A stretch of DNA of 64,000 nucleotides, taken from Alphaproteobacteria bacterium PA2. GTDB lineage: Bacteria > Pseudomonadota > Alphaproteobacteria > Caulobacterales > Caulobacteraceae. The stretch is from positions 1,709,001-1,773,000 of the forward strand of contig NKIZ01000001.1 in NCBI GenBank assembly GCA_002256425.1, given 5' to 3'. Position numbers and translations under genes: made by a program. The notes beneath the pieces were generated by a model. That model did no database searches. It was not told the DNA's origin and saw only the letters and a program-made list of their open reading frames with translations. This document shows positions 25,563 to 32,994 of the stretch, in pieces (the stretch's first letter is position 1; each line of letters opens with the position of its first letter).

Positions 25563-26160
25563 ATGGATGGACCTTCATGGAAGGGCTCATTCAGTTGTCA
25601 TCCATGTGTAGGTGATTTTAGTCCAATCGGCTAGAATTCATCTAAAATACTGTTACCTCCGAGCCTTTTCCGTTGCTCGACTTTATATGCAACAAAGAAT
25701 ATGTGCATATATATACTCCACCATATCAAATTGCTCAGCACTGTCGGTGCAGCCATAAAATTTATACTGCCGTTCGTAAATGACATAGCGGCAGAAAAAA
25801 TAATCAGAAGTTTAGACAGGCTCCAATAAATCATGGCTGCAATAATAGCCCATCTGTGTCTTATATAAATGAATATAGCAATTATGATTGAAATTACGAC
25901 ATCAATCAGGCTTGCCGGGGGAAATAACTCAAACCAAACTCCGAGAAGACTTAATGTTGCAGTCAAAATCAGGCAAAGCGCCGCGGCTCCTCGCGAGGTC
26001 TTAGTCGGGTTTTCGGACTTGTAACTTGCGAGGCCTCTAGCGACTTCTGCTTTTCCAACTCGCCACCAAAGCAGCCAATTGCCGGTACTCCTGTTTGATG
26101 TCGTCATTTGCGCACCCCTGATTGATGAGTCGCCTTATTCTACCAATTGGAGAGATTAAC
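25563..26160. other. AT-rich patch, likely horizontally acquired
   Basis: Base composition and codon use change abruptly just after the MATE stop and return to GC-rich near 26170. A/T-ending codons and runs such as ATATATATAC and TTATATAAATGAATATAG are common inside and nearly absent elsewhere in the window. It contains one membrane-protein gene. I found no flanking direct repeats, integrase or transposase. Confidence 0.6.
25631..26107 (-). CDS. orphan membrane protein in the AT-rich patch
   Basis: 158 aa that I do not recognise. After about 40 polar residues it has three or four hydrophobic segments (AAALCLILTATLSLLGVWF, SLIDVVISIIIAIFIYI, WAIIAAMIYWSLSKLLIIFS and a last one near IWWSIYMHIFFVAY), ending with a short charged tail. 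The codon use is AT-rich and foreign compared with both neighbours. The start at 26107 is the first ATG in frame; I see no strong ribosome site. The gene lies between a MATE pump and an ECF41 operon with no shared function. It may be a recent arrival, and expression is uncertain. Confidence 0.6.
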   Translation of the reverse strand: MTTSNRSTGNWLLWWRVGKAEVARGLASYKSENPTKTSRGAAALCLILTATLSLLGVWFELFPPASLIDVVISIIIAIFIYIRHRWAIIAAMIYWSLSKLLIIFSAAMSFTNGSINFMAAPTVLSNLIWWSIYMHIFFVAYKVEQRKRLGGNSILDEF

Positions 26161-26342
26161 TTTGGGTGTACCTCACCTGAATCTGCTTCCACCCCAGTTC
26201 CAGGGAGTGAATGGGATACCCAAGGTAAGGGTTTGGCCCTCTTTCCCCGGGTAAGCCCTTGATCCCGCTCGGCCATGACGATCACTCTGACCGGCGGCGA
26301 CCGATGCTCTGTTCGTCACGTTTCCAAAATTTCGCCGCTCCG

Positions 26343-26369
26343 TGTCACAAACCCGAAGCCCGCGCCGTC
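26343..26369 (+). promoter_or_regulatory. ECF41-type promoter upstream of the sigma-factor operon
   Basis: TGTCACA (26343-26349), 16 nt, then CGTC (26366-26369), 26 bp before the first gene of the operon. From memory this is the -35/-10 pair described for ECF41 target promoters, and the operon encodes an ECF41 sigma factor, so autoregulation is expected. Confidence 0.65.
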
Positions 26370-26394
26370 CTGATCTCGTCGACAGGAGACAATC

Positions 26395-26781
26395 ATGCTG
26401 CGTTGGACAACCGGACTTCTGGCGATCGGGCTGGGTATCAATGGCCTGATCCAAGCCTCTATTCCCTTCACTTGGTACAATCTGGTCCCCGGGGTAATAG
26501 CGACGGGCGCCTATAACCCGCACTTCGTCCGCGATATCGGCATGGCCTATCTGGTCAGCGCGGCAGGCATGGGCTGGTGGGCCCTGCGGCCGGGCATTGC
26601 CTGGCCGGCCCTGGTCGGGGCGGCGGGCTTTCTGTCCCTGCACTCGGCCGTTCACCTCCTGGATGCAGCCTGCGGCCGCAGCCTTCTCGCCGATCTCTTC
26701 CGGGACCTGCCCGGCGTCTTCCTGCCGGCCATAATCACATGCTGGGCGGCGCTGGCGCATGTCCCGAAGAGAGGAGGCTGA
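26395..26781 (+). CDS. small membrane protein of the ECF41 operon
   Basis: 128 aa with four predicted transmembrane segments (about 4-24, 44-62, 68-88 and 100-118). ATG 26395 has GGAG seven bases upstream. I do not assign a family with confidence; its layout resembles small DUF-type integral membrane proteins. It is the first gene after the ECF41-type promoter and ends one base before the next start, so it is cotranscribed with the carboxymuconolactone decarboxylase-like gene and the sigma factor. It could be a sensor or a target of the sigma factor. Confidence 0.75.
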   Translation: MLRWTTGLLAIGLGINGLIQASIPFTWYNLVPGVIATGAYNPHFVRDIGMAYLVSAAGMGWWALRPGIAWPALVGAAGFLSLHSAVHLLDAACGRSLLADLFRDLPGVFLPAIITCWAALAHVPKRGG

Positions 26782-26782
26782 C

Positions 26783-27328
26783 ATGTTGAAACTTCTGCTG
26801 GACCAGCAGGTCAGCAAGCTCGAGCAACGCTTCGACTATGATGCAGCCTATATGCACCAGATGTTGGAGGTCAGCCCCGGCGCCTTTCTGAAGTTTTCCA
26901 TCCTGACCGGTCTTGTTGACCGGAACGCCGCCTCGCCCGAGGCGATCGCCGCCGCCAGGATTGCTGCAACCCTCCTGGAGGACTGCGGCCCCTGTATTCA
27001 GATCTCGGTGGATATGGCGGCGGCGGAAGGCGTTGATCCCGAAATTCTGAAGGCCATAGTGTTGGGAAATGAAGAGGCCATGGGCGATGACGCGGCTCTG
27101 GGTTGGCGATTTGCCCGGGCCTGTCTGGCGCGGGACATGGAGTTGGCTGACCCCCTTCGGGCCCAGATCGAAGCAAAGTGGGGTGACAGGGGAGTTCTGG
27201 CGATGAGTCTGGCCATCACCACGGCGCGAATGTATCCGACGGTCAAATACGCCATGGGCTTTGGCAAGGCATGCTCCCGGGTGACAGTGGCGGGCGAGGC
27301 CTTGGCGCCCCCGAAAAGGACCGCCTGA
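26783..27328 (+). CDS. carboxymuconolactone decarboxylase/AhpD-like protein
   Basis: 182 aa from ATG 26783, preceded by GAGGAGG. An all-helical CMD/AhpD-type fold with a CxxC motif in LLEDCGPCIQI (C68, C71) and a Glu just before it, as in AhpD peroxidases; the His that normally follows is not at the usual position. Such proteins are the most common genomic partners of ECF41 sigma factors. It may act as a thiol peroxidase or redox sensor. The stop is followed one base later by the TTG start of the sigma gene. Confidence 0.78.
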   Translation: MLKLLLDQQVSKLEQRFDYDAAYMHQMLEVSPGAFLKFSILTGLVDRNAASPEAIAAARIAATLLEDCGPCIQISVDMAAAEGVDPEILKAIVLGNEEAMGDDAALGWRFARACLARDMELADPLRAQIEAKWGDRGVLAMSLAITTARMYPTVKYAMGFGKACSRVTVAGEALAPPKRTA

Positions 27329-27329
27329 C

Positions 27330-28202
27330 TTGGCCGGAGAGATCGCGACCTTCCAGGCAGAGCGCCCGCGACTGACCCGTCTGGCCTATCGGATGCTGGG
27401 GTCGGTCAGTGATGCGCAGGACGTGGTGCAGGACGCCTGGCTGAGATGGGATCGAGCCGGCGGCGAGATCGCCGATCCTGCAGCCTGGCTGGTGCGGGTG
27501 ACCAGCCGGCTATGTCTGGACCGGATGCGGAAGCTGAAGGTCCAAAGGGCGCTCTATCGCGGCCCCTGGCTGCCTGAACCCTATATTGAGGTTCAGGCGG
27601 AAGATCCGGTTGAGCAGGGGCAGGATGTCTCCATCGCCCTCATGCTGGCCCTGGAGCGTCTTTCACCCCTGGAGCGGGCCGTCTTCCTGCTGCATGACGT
27701 GTTTGACTCAGACTATCCCCAGGTCGCCCGAACCCTGGAGCGAACGGAAGCGGCCGTCAGGCAATTGGCAAGTCGGGCCCGCAGCAAGCTTCGGTCGACC
27801 CGCCCCCGCTACAAGGTCACTGCGGAGGAAGCAGGGCGACTGTCGACGGCCTTCATGGCCGCTGCCGTTCAGGGCGACCTGGCCGCCCTGTCCAGGGTCC
27901 TGACGGAGGACGCTGTTCTCATCACCGATGGCGGCGGCAAGCGATCAGCCGCGCTTCGTCCCCTTGTGGGTCCGGCTGACATTCTGAGCCTGATCAATGG
28001 CCTCAAATGGCGAAATGGTGAGGGAGAGATCCGGCAGGTCCAGGCGGCGCAGATCAATGGCGGTCCGGGCCTGATCCTGACACTGGAAGATGGCCTGATG
28101 ACCCTGGCCTTCGAGGCCTGGGACCAGGACCGTCTTGCCGGCCTCTATCTGGTGCGCAACCCGGACAAGCTGCGACACCTGAACATCCAGGGGCAGGCCT
28201 AG
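27330..28202 (+). CDS. ECF41 family RNA polymerase sigma factor
   Basis: 290 aa with a TTG start at 27330, one base after the upstream stop. Sigma region 2 (LAYRMLGSVSDAQDVVQDAWLRW, about 19-41) and region 4 (LERLSPLERAVFLLHDVFDSDY and a helix-turn-helix, about 108-150) are followed by a SnoaL-like C-terminal extension (about 165-290). The three ECF41 landmarks are present: WLPEP at 80-84, DGGGK at 200-204 and NPDKL at 277-281. The extension replaces an anti-sigma factor and tunes activity. It should drive its own operon from the promoter at 26343-26369. The gene ends tail-to-tail with the DUF429 gene, sharing CTAG. Confidence 0.92.
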   Translation: MAGEIATFQAERPRLTRLAYRMLGSVSDAQDVVQDAWLRWDRAGGEIADPAAWLVRVTSRLCLDRMRKLKVQRALYRGPWLPEPYIEVQAEDPVEQGQDVSIALMLALERLSPLERAVFLLHDVFDSDYPQVARTLERTEAAVRQLASRARSKLRSTRPRYKVTAEEAGRLSTAFMAAAVQGDLAALSRVLTEDAVLITDGGGKRSAALRPLVGPADILSLINGLKWRNGEGEIRQVQAAQINGGPGLILTLEDGLMTLAFEAWDQDRLAGLYLVRNPDKLRHLNIQGQA

Positions 28203-29101
28203 CCCTCGACCCCGAGGATCCAGCCTTCTTCACGCTCGGCCACCGCCACGACCTCAGGCGCCAGGGCCTTGCCCGGACCAAAGGCGGCGCCCAGCTTGCC
28301 CGCTTCGTCCAGCTTGGCGAAGTGTTCGGCGGTGACGCGGACCTGAGCCAGGTCCTTGACCTCACCGGGGGCGGGCTGGGCCTTGTAGAGGCTGGGATAG
28401 ACCTCCGCGACCACCACATCCACGCCTTCGAGGTCGGACTCTTTCAGCGGCTGGAAGCCGGTCTCGAAGGGCCAGGCCTTCAGCGCCTCGCCCCGGGCCA
28501 GCTTCATACGGCGGACGGCGGGAATGCCCATAATGGCCTGACCGCCCACCGAGCCGTTGTAATAGAGCTTCCAGATCGAGCTGGCGCCCTTGGCCGCCTG
28601 ATCCGCGTAGCGGAACTCCGGCAGGTCATCAGGACCATGCTCGCGGGTGCGCTTGGGCTGCAGGGTGGTCAGGGCGTCCTTGGGCGGGCAGCCCCAGAAG
28701 GGGAAGGGGCCGCCGGTCATACGGCGGTTGATTTCCGACCCCACGCCGAAGCGGTTATTGGTGTTGTCGGCCTTGTCCTTGACCATCTTGTCCAGCTGGT
28801 CCCAGACCGCACGCCAGGGCTCATCGCCGGCCAGGTTGAGGGCAGGGGCGAAGCCGCGGGGAAAACCCAGGGGGAAGTCAAAGCCCACAAGGGCGCGTTC
28901 CGAACGCTTCTTGAAGTCGTCCAGCAGGCTGGCCAGCTTCTTCTCGGCTTCCTGACGGGTCGGCGGGTTGAAGGCCTCGAAGGTCAGGCGGAACCGCACG
29001 TCCCGCTTCATGACGCCGATCCAGACAGAGTCAGCGCCCGTGGACGGCTTGGCCGCGGCGCTCCAGTCGACAATCACATAGGCGTTGAACAGGCGGGACA
29101 C
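28199..29101 (-). CDS. DUF429-like predicted RNase H-fold protein
   Basis: 300 aa from GTG 29101 with GGAG eight bases upstream; the long open frame beyond this point is antisense to the dehalogenase gene and not real. The start YVIVDWSAAAKP and FDFPLGFPRGF fit the DUF429 family, which is often mislabelled cobalamin biosynthesis protein CbiG. The fold is RNase H-like, with the Asp in VDWSA as a likely metal ligand. The function is unknown; a nuclease role is only a prediction from the fold. It faces the ECF41 gene tail-to-tail and is divergent from the haloalkane dehalogenase. Confidence 0.75.
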   Translation of the reverse strand: MSRLFNAYVIVDWSAAAKPSTGADSVWIGVMKRDVRFRLTFEAFNPPTRQEAEKKLASLLDDFKKRSERALVGFDFPLGFPRGFAPALNLAGDEPWRAVWDQLDKMVKDKADNTNNRFGVGSEINRRMTGGPFPFWGCPPKDALTTLQPKRTREHGPDDLPEFRYADQAAKGASSIWKLYYNGSVGGQAIMGIPAVRRMKLARGEALKAWPFETGFQPLKESDLEGVDVVVAEVYPSLYKAQPAPGEVKDLAQVRVTAEHFAKLDEAGKLGAAFGPGKALAPEVVAVAEREEGWILGVEG

Positions 29102-29215
29102 GGTCGCACTCCAGTTGCGATGACCGGGCCTTGTATCCCTCTGCAGGGCTGCGGCCAAGGCGTGCATTGGGCAATCTGATCTGGCATGAACCCACATCCA
29201 CAGGAGTTCACGACC

Positions 29216-30115
29216 ATGCAGGCTGTCCGCACCCCCGAAGACCGGTTCAACAACCTGCCGGATTTTCCCTGGGCGCCGCACTATGTGGATGACCTGCCCG
29301 GTTATGAAGGCCTGCGCATCGCCTACATTGATGAAGGCCAGGGAGACCGGACCTTTCTCTGCCTGCATGGCGAGCCGTCCTGGAGCTTCCTCTATCGCCG
29401 GATGATCCCGCACTTCCTGGCCAGCGGGGCCCGGGTCGTGGCGCCGGACCTTCTGGGCTTTGGCCGGTCGGACAAGCCAGTGGACGACGCCGTCTATGGC
29501 TTCCACTTCCACCGCAACTACCTGCTGGCTCTGGTCGAGCGTCTGAACCTGACCAACATCACCCTGGTGGTCCAGGACTGGGGCGGTTTGATCGGTCTCA
29601 CCCTGCCTGTGGACGGGAATTTTGCGGCGCGGCTTTCGCGCCTGCTGGTGATGAATACCTGCCTGGCCATCGGCGCGCCCCCCAGCGACGGCTTCCTGGC
29701 CTGGCGGGCCTATGCCAAGGCAAATCCTGACCTGGCTGTCGGCGCCCTGATGGGCCGGGGAACGCCCCACCTGACGCCGCAGGAAATCGCCGCCTATGAC
29801 GCGCCTTTTCCGGACATCACCTACAAGGCCGGCGCCAGGGCCTTCCCCGAAAGGGTCATGACCGATCCGGGGATGGAAGGGATCGAGGAGAGCCTGAAGG
29901 CGGTGGATTTCTGGTCCAATACCTGGACCGGCAAGACCTTCATGGCGGTGGGCGCCGCCGACATGGTGCTGGGGGTTCCGGTGATGGAGGTGCTTCGCGG
30001 CCAGATCCGCGGCTACCCCGAACCCATGATCATCCCCGACGGCGGCCATTTCGTGCAGGAATGGGGCGGCCCGATCGCTCAGGCCGCCCTCAAGGCGTTC
30101 GGGGATATTTCCTGA
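29216..30115 (+). CDS. haloalkane dehalogenase
   Basis: 299 aa from ATG 29216 with CAGGAG upstream; an earlier ATG at 29186 has no ribosome site. Alpha/beta-hydrolase with the oxyanion motif HGEPSWSF (E53, W56), nucleophile D121 in VVQDWGG, acid D249 in GAADMVLG and base H278 in DGGHFVQE. This acid after strand 7 and the DWGG elbow fit haloalkane dehalogenase subfamily I. It hydrolyses carbon-halogen bonds in the cytoplasm. Length is normal. No halide-related neighbours exist, so the natural substrate is unknown; an epoxide hydrolase-like relative is possible but the motifs favour dehalogenase. Confidence 0.88.
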   Translation: MQAVRTPEDRFNNLPDFPWAPHYVDDLPGYEGLRIAYIDEGQGDRTFLCLHGEPSWSFLYRRMIPHFLASGARVVAPDLLGFGRSDKPVDDAVYGFHFHRNYLLALVERLNLTNITLVVQDWGGLIGLTLPVDGNFAARLSRLLVMNTCLAIGAPPSDGFLAWRAYAKANPDLAVGALMGRGTPHLTPQEIAAYDAPFPDITYKAGARAFPERVMTDPGMEGIEESLKAVDFWSNTWTGKTFMAVGAADMVLGVPVMEVLRGQIRGYPEPMIIPDGGHFVQEWGGPIAQAALKAFGDIS

Positions 30116-30122
30116 AAAACAC

Positions 30123-30247
30123 CGGTCACCCCGGCGGAGGCCGGGGTCCAGTTCATAGGGCTCGGGGCTTGGTCAGGATCCTGAATCCGGTCTCTGCGGA
30201 CAGCTCAGTTGATGAAACTGGATACCGGCCTCCGCCGGTATGACCGG
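30123..30247. repeat. 125-bp palindromic intergenic repeat, copy 1
   Basis: The ends are inverted repeats of about 33 bp: CGGTCACCCCGGCGGAGGCC at the left pairs with the reverse complement of the right end (GGCCTCCGCCGGTATGACCG) with two or three changes. The interior differs more from copy 2 than the ends do. Transcribed from either side it could fold into a long hairpin, so it probably terminates both the dehalogenase and the opposite oxidoreductase. It looks like a MITE or REP-like element. Confidence 0.85.
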
Positions 30248-30282
30248 GGGTTGGAATAGGGTCGCGGGCAGTCGTCCATCTC

Positions 30283-30407
30283 CGGTCACCCCGGCGGAGG
30301 CCGGGGTCCAGTTCGTAGGGCTCGGAGCTTGGTCAGGATCCTGAATTCGGCCCTTGCGATCAGCGCCGCAGATGAAACTGGATACCGGCCTCCGCCGGTA
30401 TGACCGG
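30283..30407. repeat. 125-bp palindromic intergenic repeat, copy 2
   Basis: Same length and orientation as copy 1, 35 bp downstream. Both ends are nearly identical to those of copy 1, while the central part (around 30345-30375) has diverged. It ends 9 bp before the stop of the oxidoreductase gene on the opposite strand. Confidence 0.85.
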
Positions 30408-30416
30408 CTTGTGGTC

Positions 30417-31421
30417 CTAGCCCAGCTTCACCAGCATCTTGCCGAAGTTCTCGCCGGCGAAGAGGCCCAGGAAGGCTGATGGGGCGTTCTCGATGCCTTC
30501 GCGGACGGTCTGCTTCCAGGTAATCTTGCCTGCGGCATGCCACTCGGCCAGATCCTTCACGAAGGCGGGCATCATGTCCCAGTGATTGGAGACGATGAAG
30601 CCTTCCAGACGCAGGCTCTTGCCGACGCACTGGATCATGTTGCGGGTCCCGACGCCGGCCTCGGTGTCGTTGTACTGGGAGATCATGCCGCACAGGGCCA
30701 TGCGGGCGAAGGGATTGGCCGCCGTGATGGCCGCTTCCAGATGCTCGCCGCCGACATTTTCGAAATAGACGTCAATGCCTTCGGGAGCTGCGGCCATGAG
30801 GGCTGCGGTGAGGTCCTTGGTGGCCTTGTAGTCGATGGCCACGTCGACGCCGAGTTCGTCAGTCAGGAACTTCACCTTCTCCGCGCCTCCGGCCGAGGCG
30901 ACGACCTTGTGGCCCTTCAGCTTGGCGATCTGGCAGACCACTGAACCCACGGCGCCAGCTGCGCCGGATACAAAGACCACGTCGCCGGGCTTGAGGGCCG
31001 CAATGCGCAGCAGGCCGGCATAGGCGGTGAGGCCCGGCATGCCCGCCACGCCCAGGAAGGCTTCCGGCGGCAGGCCATGGGTGTCCAGCTTTTGCAGGGC
31101 CATGGCCGGAGCGTTAAAGCCCTCCCGCCAGCCGAACATGGACTGGACCAGATCGCCGACCTTGAAGGCGGGATCGTTGGAGGCCGTCACCTCGCCGATG
31201 GCGCCGCCCTGCAGGGCCTCGCCCAGCTGGAAGGGCGGGGTATAGCTCTTCACATCATTCATGCGGCCGCGCATGTAGGGGTCGACGGTCATCCAGGTAT
31301 TGCGGACCTGGACTTCGCCGGGGCCCGGGGCGGCCAGTTCAACCGTGGCCAGTTCGAAATTGTCGGCGGTGGGCAGGCCGACCGGGCGGGACTTCAGGCG
31401 AATTTCACGGGAGGTGGTCAT
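30417..31421 (-). CDS. NADP-dependent MDR oxidoreductase (CurA/YncB-like)
   Basis: 334 aa from ATG 31421 with AGAGGAAG upstream; the frame is open 43 codons further without similarity. Medium-chain dehydrogenase without zinc ligands: TVDPYMRGRMND near the N-terminus, FVSGAAGAVGSVVCQIAKLKGHKVVASAGG as the NADP-binding Rossmann motif (about 140-170), and VGGEHLEAAI. The subfamily reduces alpha,beta-unsaturated ketones, aldehydes or prostaglandin-like enones. The substrate is unknown. It lies next to the palindromic repeats and is divergent from a Gfo/Idh/MocA gene. Confidence 0.87.
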   Translation of the reverse strand: MTTSREIRLKSRPVGLPTADNFELATVELAAPGPGEVQVRNTWMTVDPYMRGRMNDVKSYTPPFQLGEALQGGAIGEVTASNDPAFKVGDLVQSMFGWREGFNAPAMALQKLDTHGLPPEAFLGVAGMPGLTAYAGLLRIAALKPGDVVFVSGAAGAVGSVVCQIAKLKGHKVVASAGGAEKVKFLTDELGVDVAIDYKATKDLTAALMAAAPEGIDVYFENVGGEHLEAAITAANPFARMALCGMISQYNDTEAGVGTRNMIQCVGKSLRLEGFIVSNHWDMMPAFVKDLAEWHAAGKITWKQTVREGIENAPSAFLGLFAGENFGKMLVKLG

Positions 31422-31543
31422 GGGCGTCTTCCTCTGGGTTGCGGCGACTTCCATCGCCTTGGGGTGATCCGTAGCCGTCGGCTCAGGTGGCGTCGAGACC
31501 TCTCCAATGCTAGGCGCGTCCTGAACGAAGTTTGGAGTCGGCC

Positions 31544-32464
31544 ATGTCACGGGTCTTGCGAGCAGGCGTCATGGGCGCCGGTGTGTTCGGCGGCTATCAC
31601 GCCCGGCAATACGCCAATGCGCCTGATGTTGAGCTGACCGGGGTTTATGATCCAGACAAGGTCCGCGCCGATGAGGTCGCAGGACGCCACGGAGCTAAGG
31701 GCTTTGACGACATGGCCGCCTTTCTGGCCGGGGTGGATGTGGTCACCGTGGCATCGCCGGCCATCTATCATGCAGACGGGGCCCTTGCGGCGCTGAATGC
31801 CGGCAAGCCGGTCTATGTGGAGAAGCCCCTGGCGGTCTCACTCAAGGACGCCGACAGAATCATGGACGCCGCCGCAAAGCGCGGCCTCACCGTCGCTTGC
31901 GGCCATCAGGAGCGGCTGGTCTTCCAGGCCATCGGCCTGTTCGGCATTCCAGTGCGCCCCCTGAGGCTGGAGGCCGTGCGCCATGGGCCTGAATCCGAAC
32001 GCAGCCTGGATGTATCCGTGGTGCTGGATCTGATGATCCATGATCTGGATCTGGCCCTGTCCCTGGCTGGCGCCGACCCCCTGAGCGCCGAGGCTGAAGG
32101 CGTCTCGTCCTACAGCGGCGGCTGGGATCAGGTGAGCGCCGAGGTGACCTTCGCCAATGGCTTCACCGCCAATTTCGACGCTTCCCGCATGGCGCCGGGG
32201 CGCAAGCGGACCATGAAGCTGGTCTATCCTTCTGGCGAGCTGGAGATCGACTTCATCAGTCGGGAATTCCGCAACACCACTGGCTTTGACCTCAATCCAG
32301 ACTTCCAGGATACGTCCGGCGCCAAGGATCCGCTGGGCGCCAGCGTCGCTGGATTCCTCGCCTGTGTGCGCGGCGAGACTGACCGTCCGATCGTCACGGC
32401 CGCCGAGGCCGCCAGGGCGCTGGATCTGGGTCTGGCGGTGGAGCAGGCGGCGGAAGCTGGTTGA
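31544..32464 (+). CDS. Gfo/Idh/MocA family oxidoreductase
   Basis: 306 aa from ATG 31544 with GGAG six bases upstream. Rossmann N-terminus GVMGAGVFGGYHARQY, the EKPLAV motif with catalytic Lys, and DLMIHDLDLALSL with the active-site His. The length is near the small end of the family, as for UDP-sugar or viriditoxin-unrelated bacterial types. It is compatible with dehydrogenation of a nucleotide sugar or pseudo-sugar. No operon partner is obvious; the glutathione peroxidase gene follows 53 bp downstream on the same strand. Promoter and start share the 122-bp gap with the divergent oxidoreductase gene. Confidence 0.82.
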   Translation: MSRVLRAGVMGAGVFGGYHARQYANAPDVELTGVYDPDKVRADEVAGRHGAKGFDDMAAFLAGVDVVTVASPAIYHADGALAALNAGKPVYVEKPLAVSLKDADRIMDAAAKRGLTVACGHQERLVFQAIGLFGIPVRPLRLEAVRHGPESERSLDVSVVLDLMIHDLDLALSLAGADPLSAEAEGVSSYSGGWDQVSAEVTFANGFTANFDASRMAPGRKRTMKLVYPSGELEIDFISREFRNTTGFDLNPDFQDTSGAKDPLGASVAGFLACVRGETDRPIVTAAEAARALDLGLAVEQAAEAG

Positions 32465-32517
32465 GACTGCATCGGAAACGGGGTTAGGCTGCAGCCAAAT
32501 CCAGTTGGAGCTCCCCC

Positions 32518-32994
32518 ATGACCACCGCCTACGACTTCGCCTTCAAGACCATTGAAGGCCAGCCCCTGCCCATGACCAGCTTCAAGGACAAGGTGGTGTT
32601 GGTGGTGAACACGGCCTCGGCCTGCGGCCTGACCCCGCAGTATGACGGCCTGGAAAAGCTCTATTCCGACTACAGGGATCAGGGGCTGGTGGTGCTGGGC
32701 GTGCCCTGCAATCAGTTCATGGGCCAGGAGCCCGGGACCGAGGCCGAGATCAAGGCCTTCTGCGAGACCCGCTTCAACATCGATTTTCCACTGACCTCCA
32801 AGGAAGAGGTCAAGGGCGAGGGCGCGCATCCCTTCTACAAGTGGGCCCTGGAAACCCTTGGTGAATCAGCTGATCCGGCCTGGAACTTCCACAAGATCCT
32901 GGTGGGCAAGGACGGCGCCCTGATCCGCGCCTTCGGACCGCGGACAGAGCCCCTGGCCGATGAGGTTGTGACGACGGTGAAGGCGGCTCTCTAG
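32518..32994 (+). CDS. glutathione peroxidase family protein
   Basis: 158 aa, typical for a non-selenium GPx. Catalytic C36 in NTASACGLTPQY, Q70 in CNQFMGQEPG, and W122-N123 in PAWNFHK form the usual tetrad. A second Cys (C82 in FCETRFN) fits the resolving position, so thioredoxin rather than glutathione may be the real reductant. It reduces hydroperoxides in the cytoplasm. ATG 32518 has GGAG near -10. The stop shares CTAG with the stop of the convergent acryloyl-CoA reductase-like gene. Confidence 0.92.
   Translation: MTTAYDFAFKTIEGQPLPMTSFKDKVVLVVNTASACGLTPQYDGLEKLYSDYRDQGLVVLGVPCNQFMGQEPGTEAEIKAFCETRFNIDFPLTSKEEVKGEGAHPFYKWALETLGESADPAWNFHKILVGKDGALIRAFGPRTEPLADEVVTTVKAAL

Noticed and set aside
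28199..29101. Cobalamin biosynthesis protein CbiG
   Set aside because: This label is a common misannotation for DUF429 proteins; no CbiG domain or other cobalamin gene is seen.
29102..30049. N-terminal extension of the DUF429 gene
   Set aside because: The extension is antisense to the haloalkane dehalogenase. A GTG with a proper ribosome site at 29101 starts the real protein.
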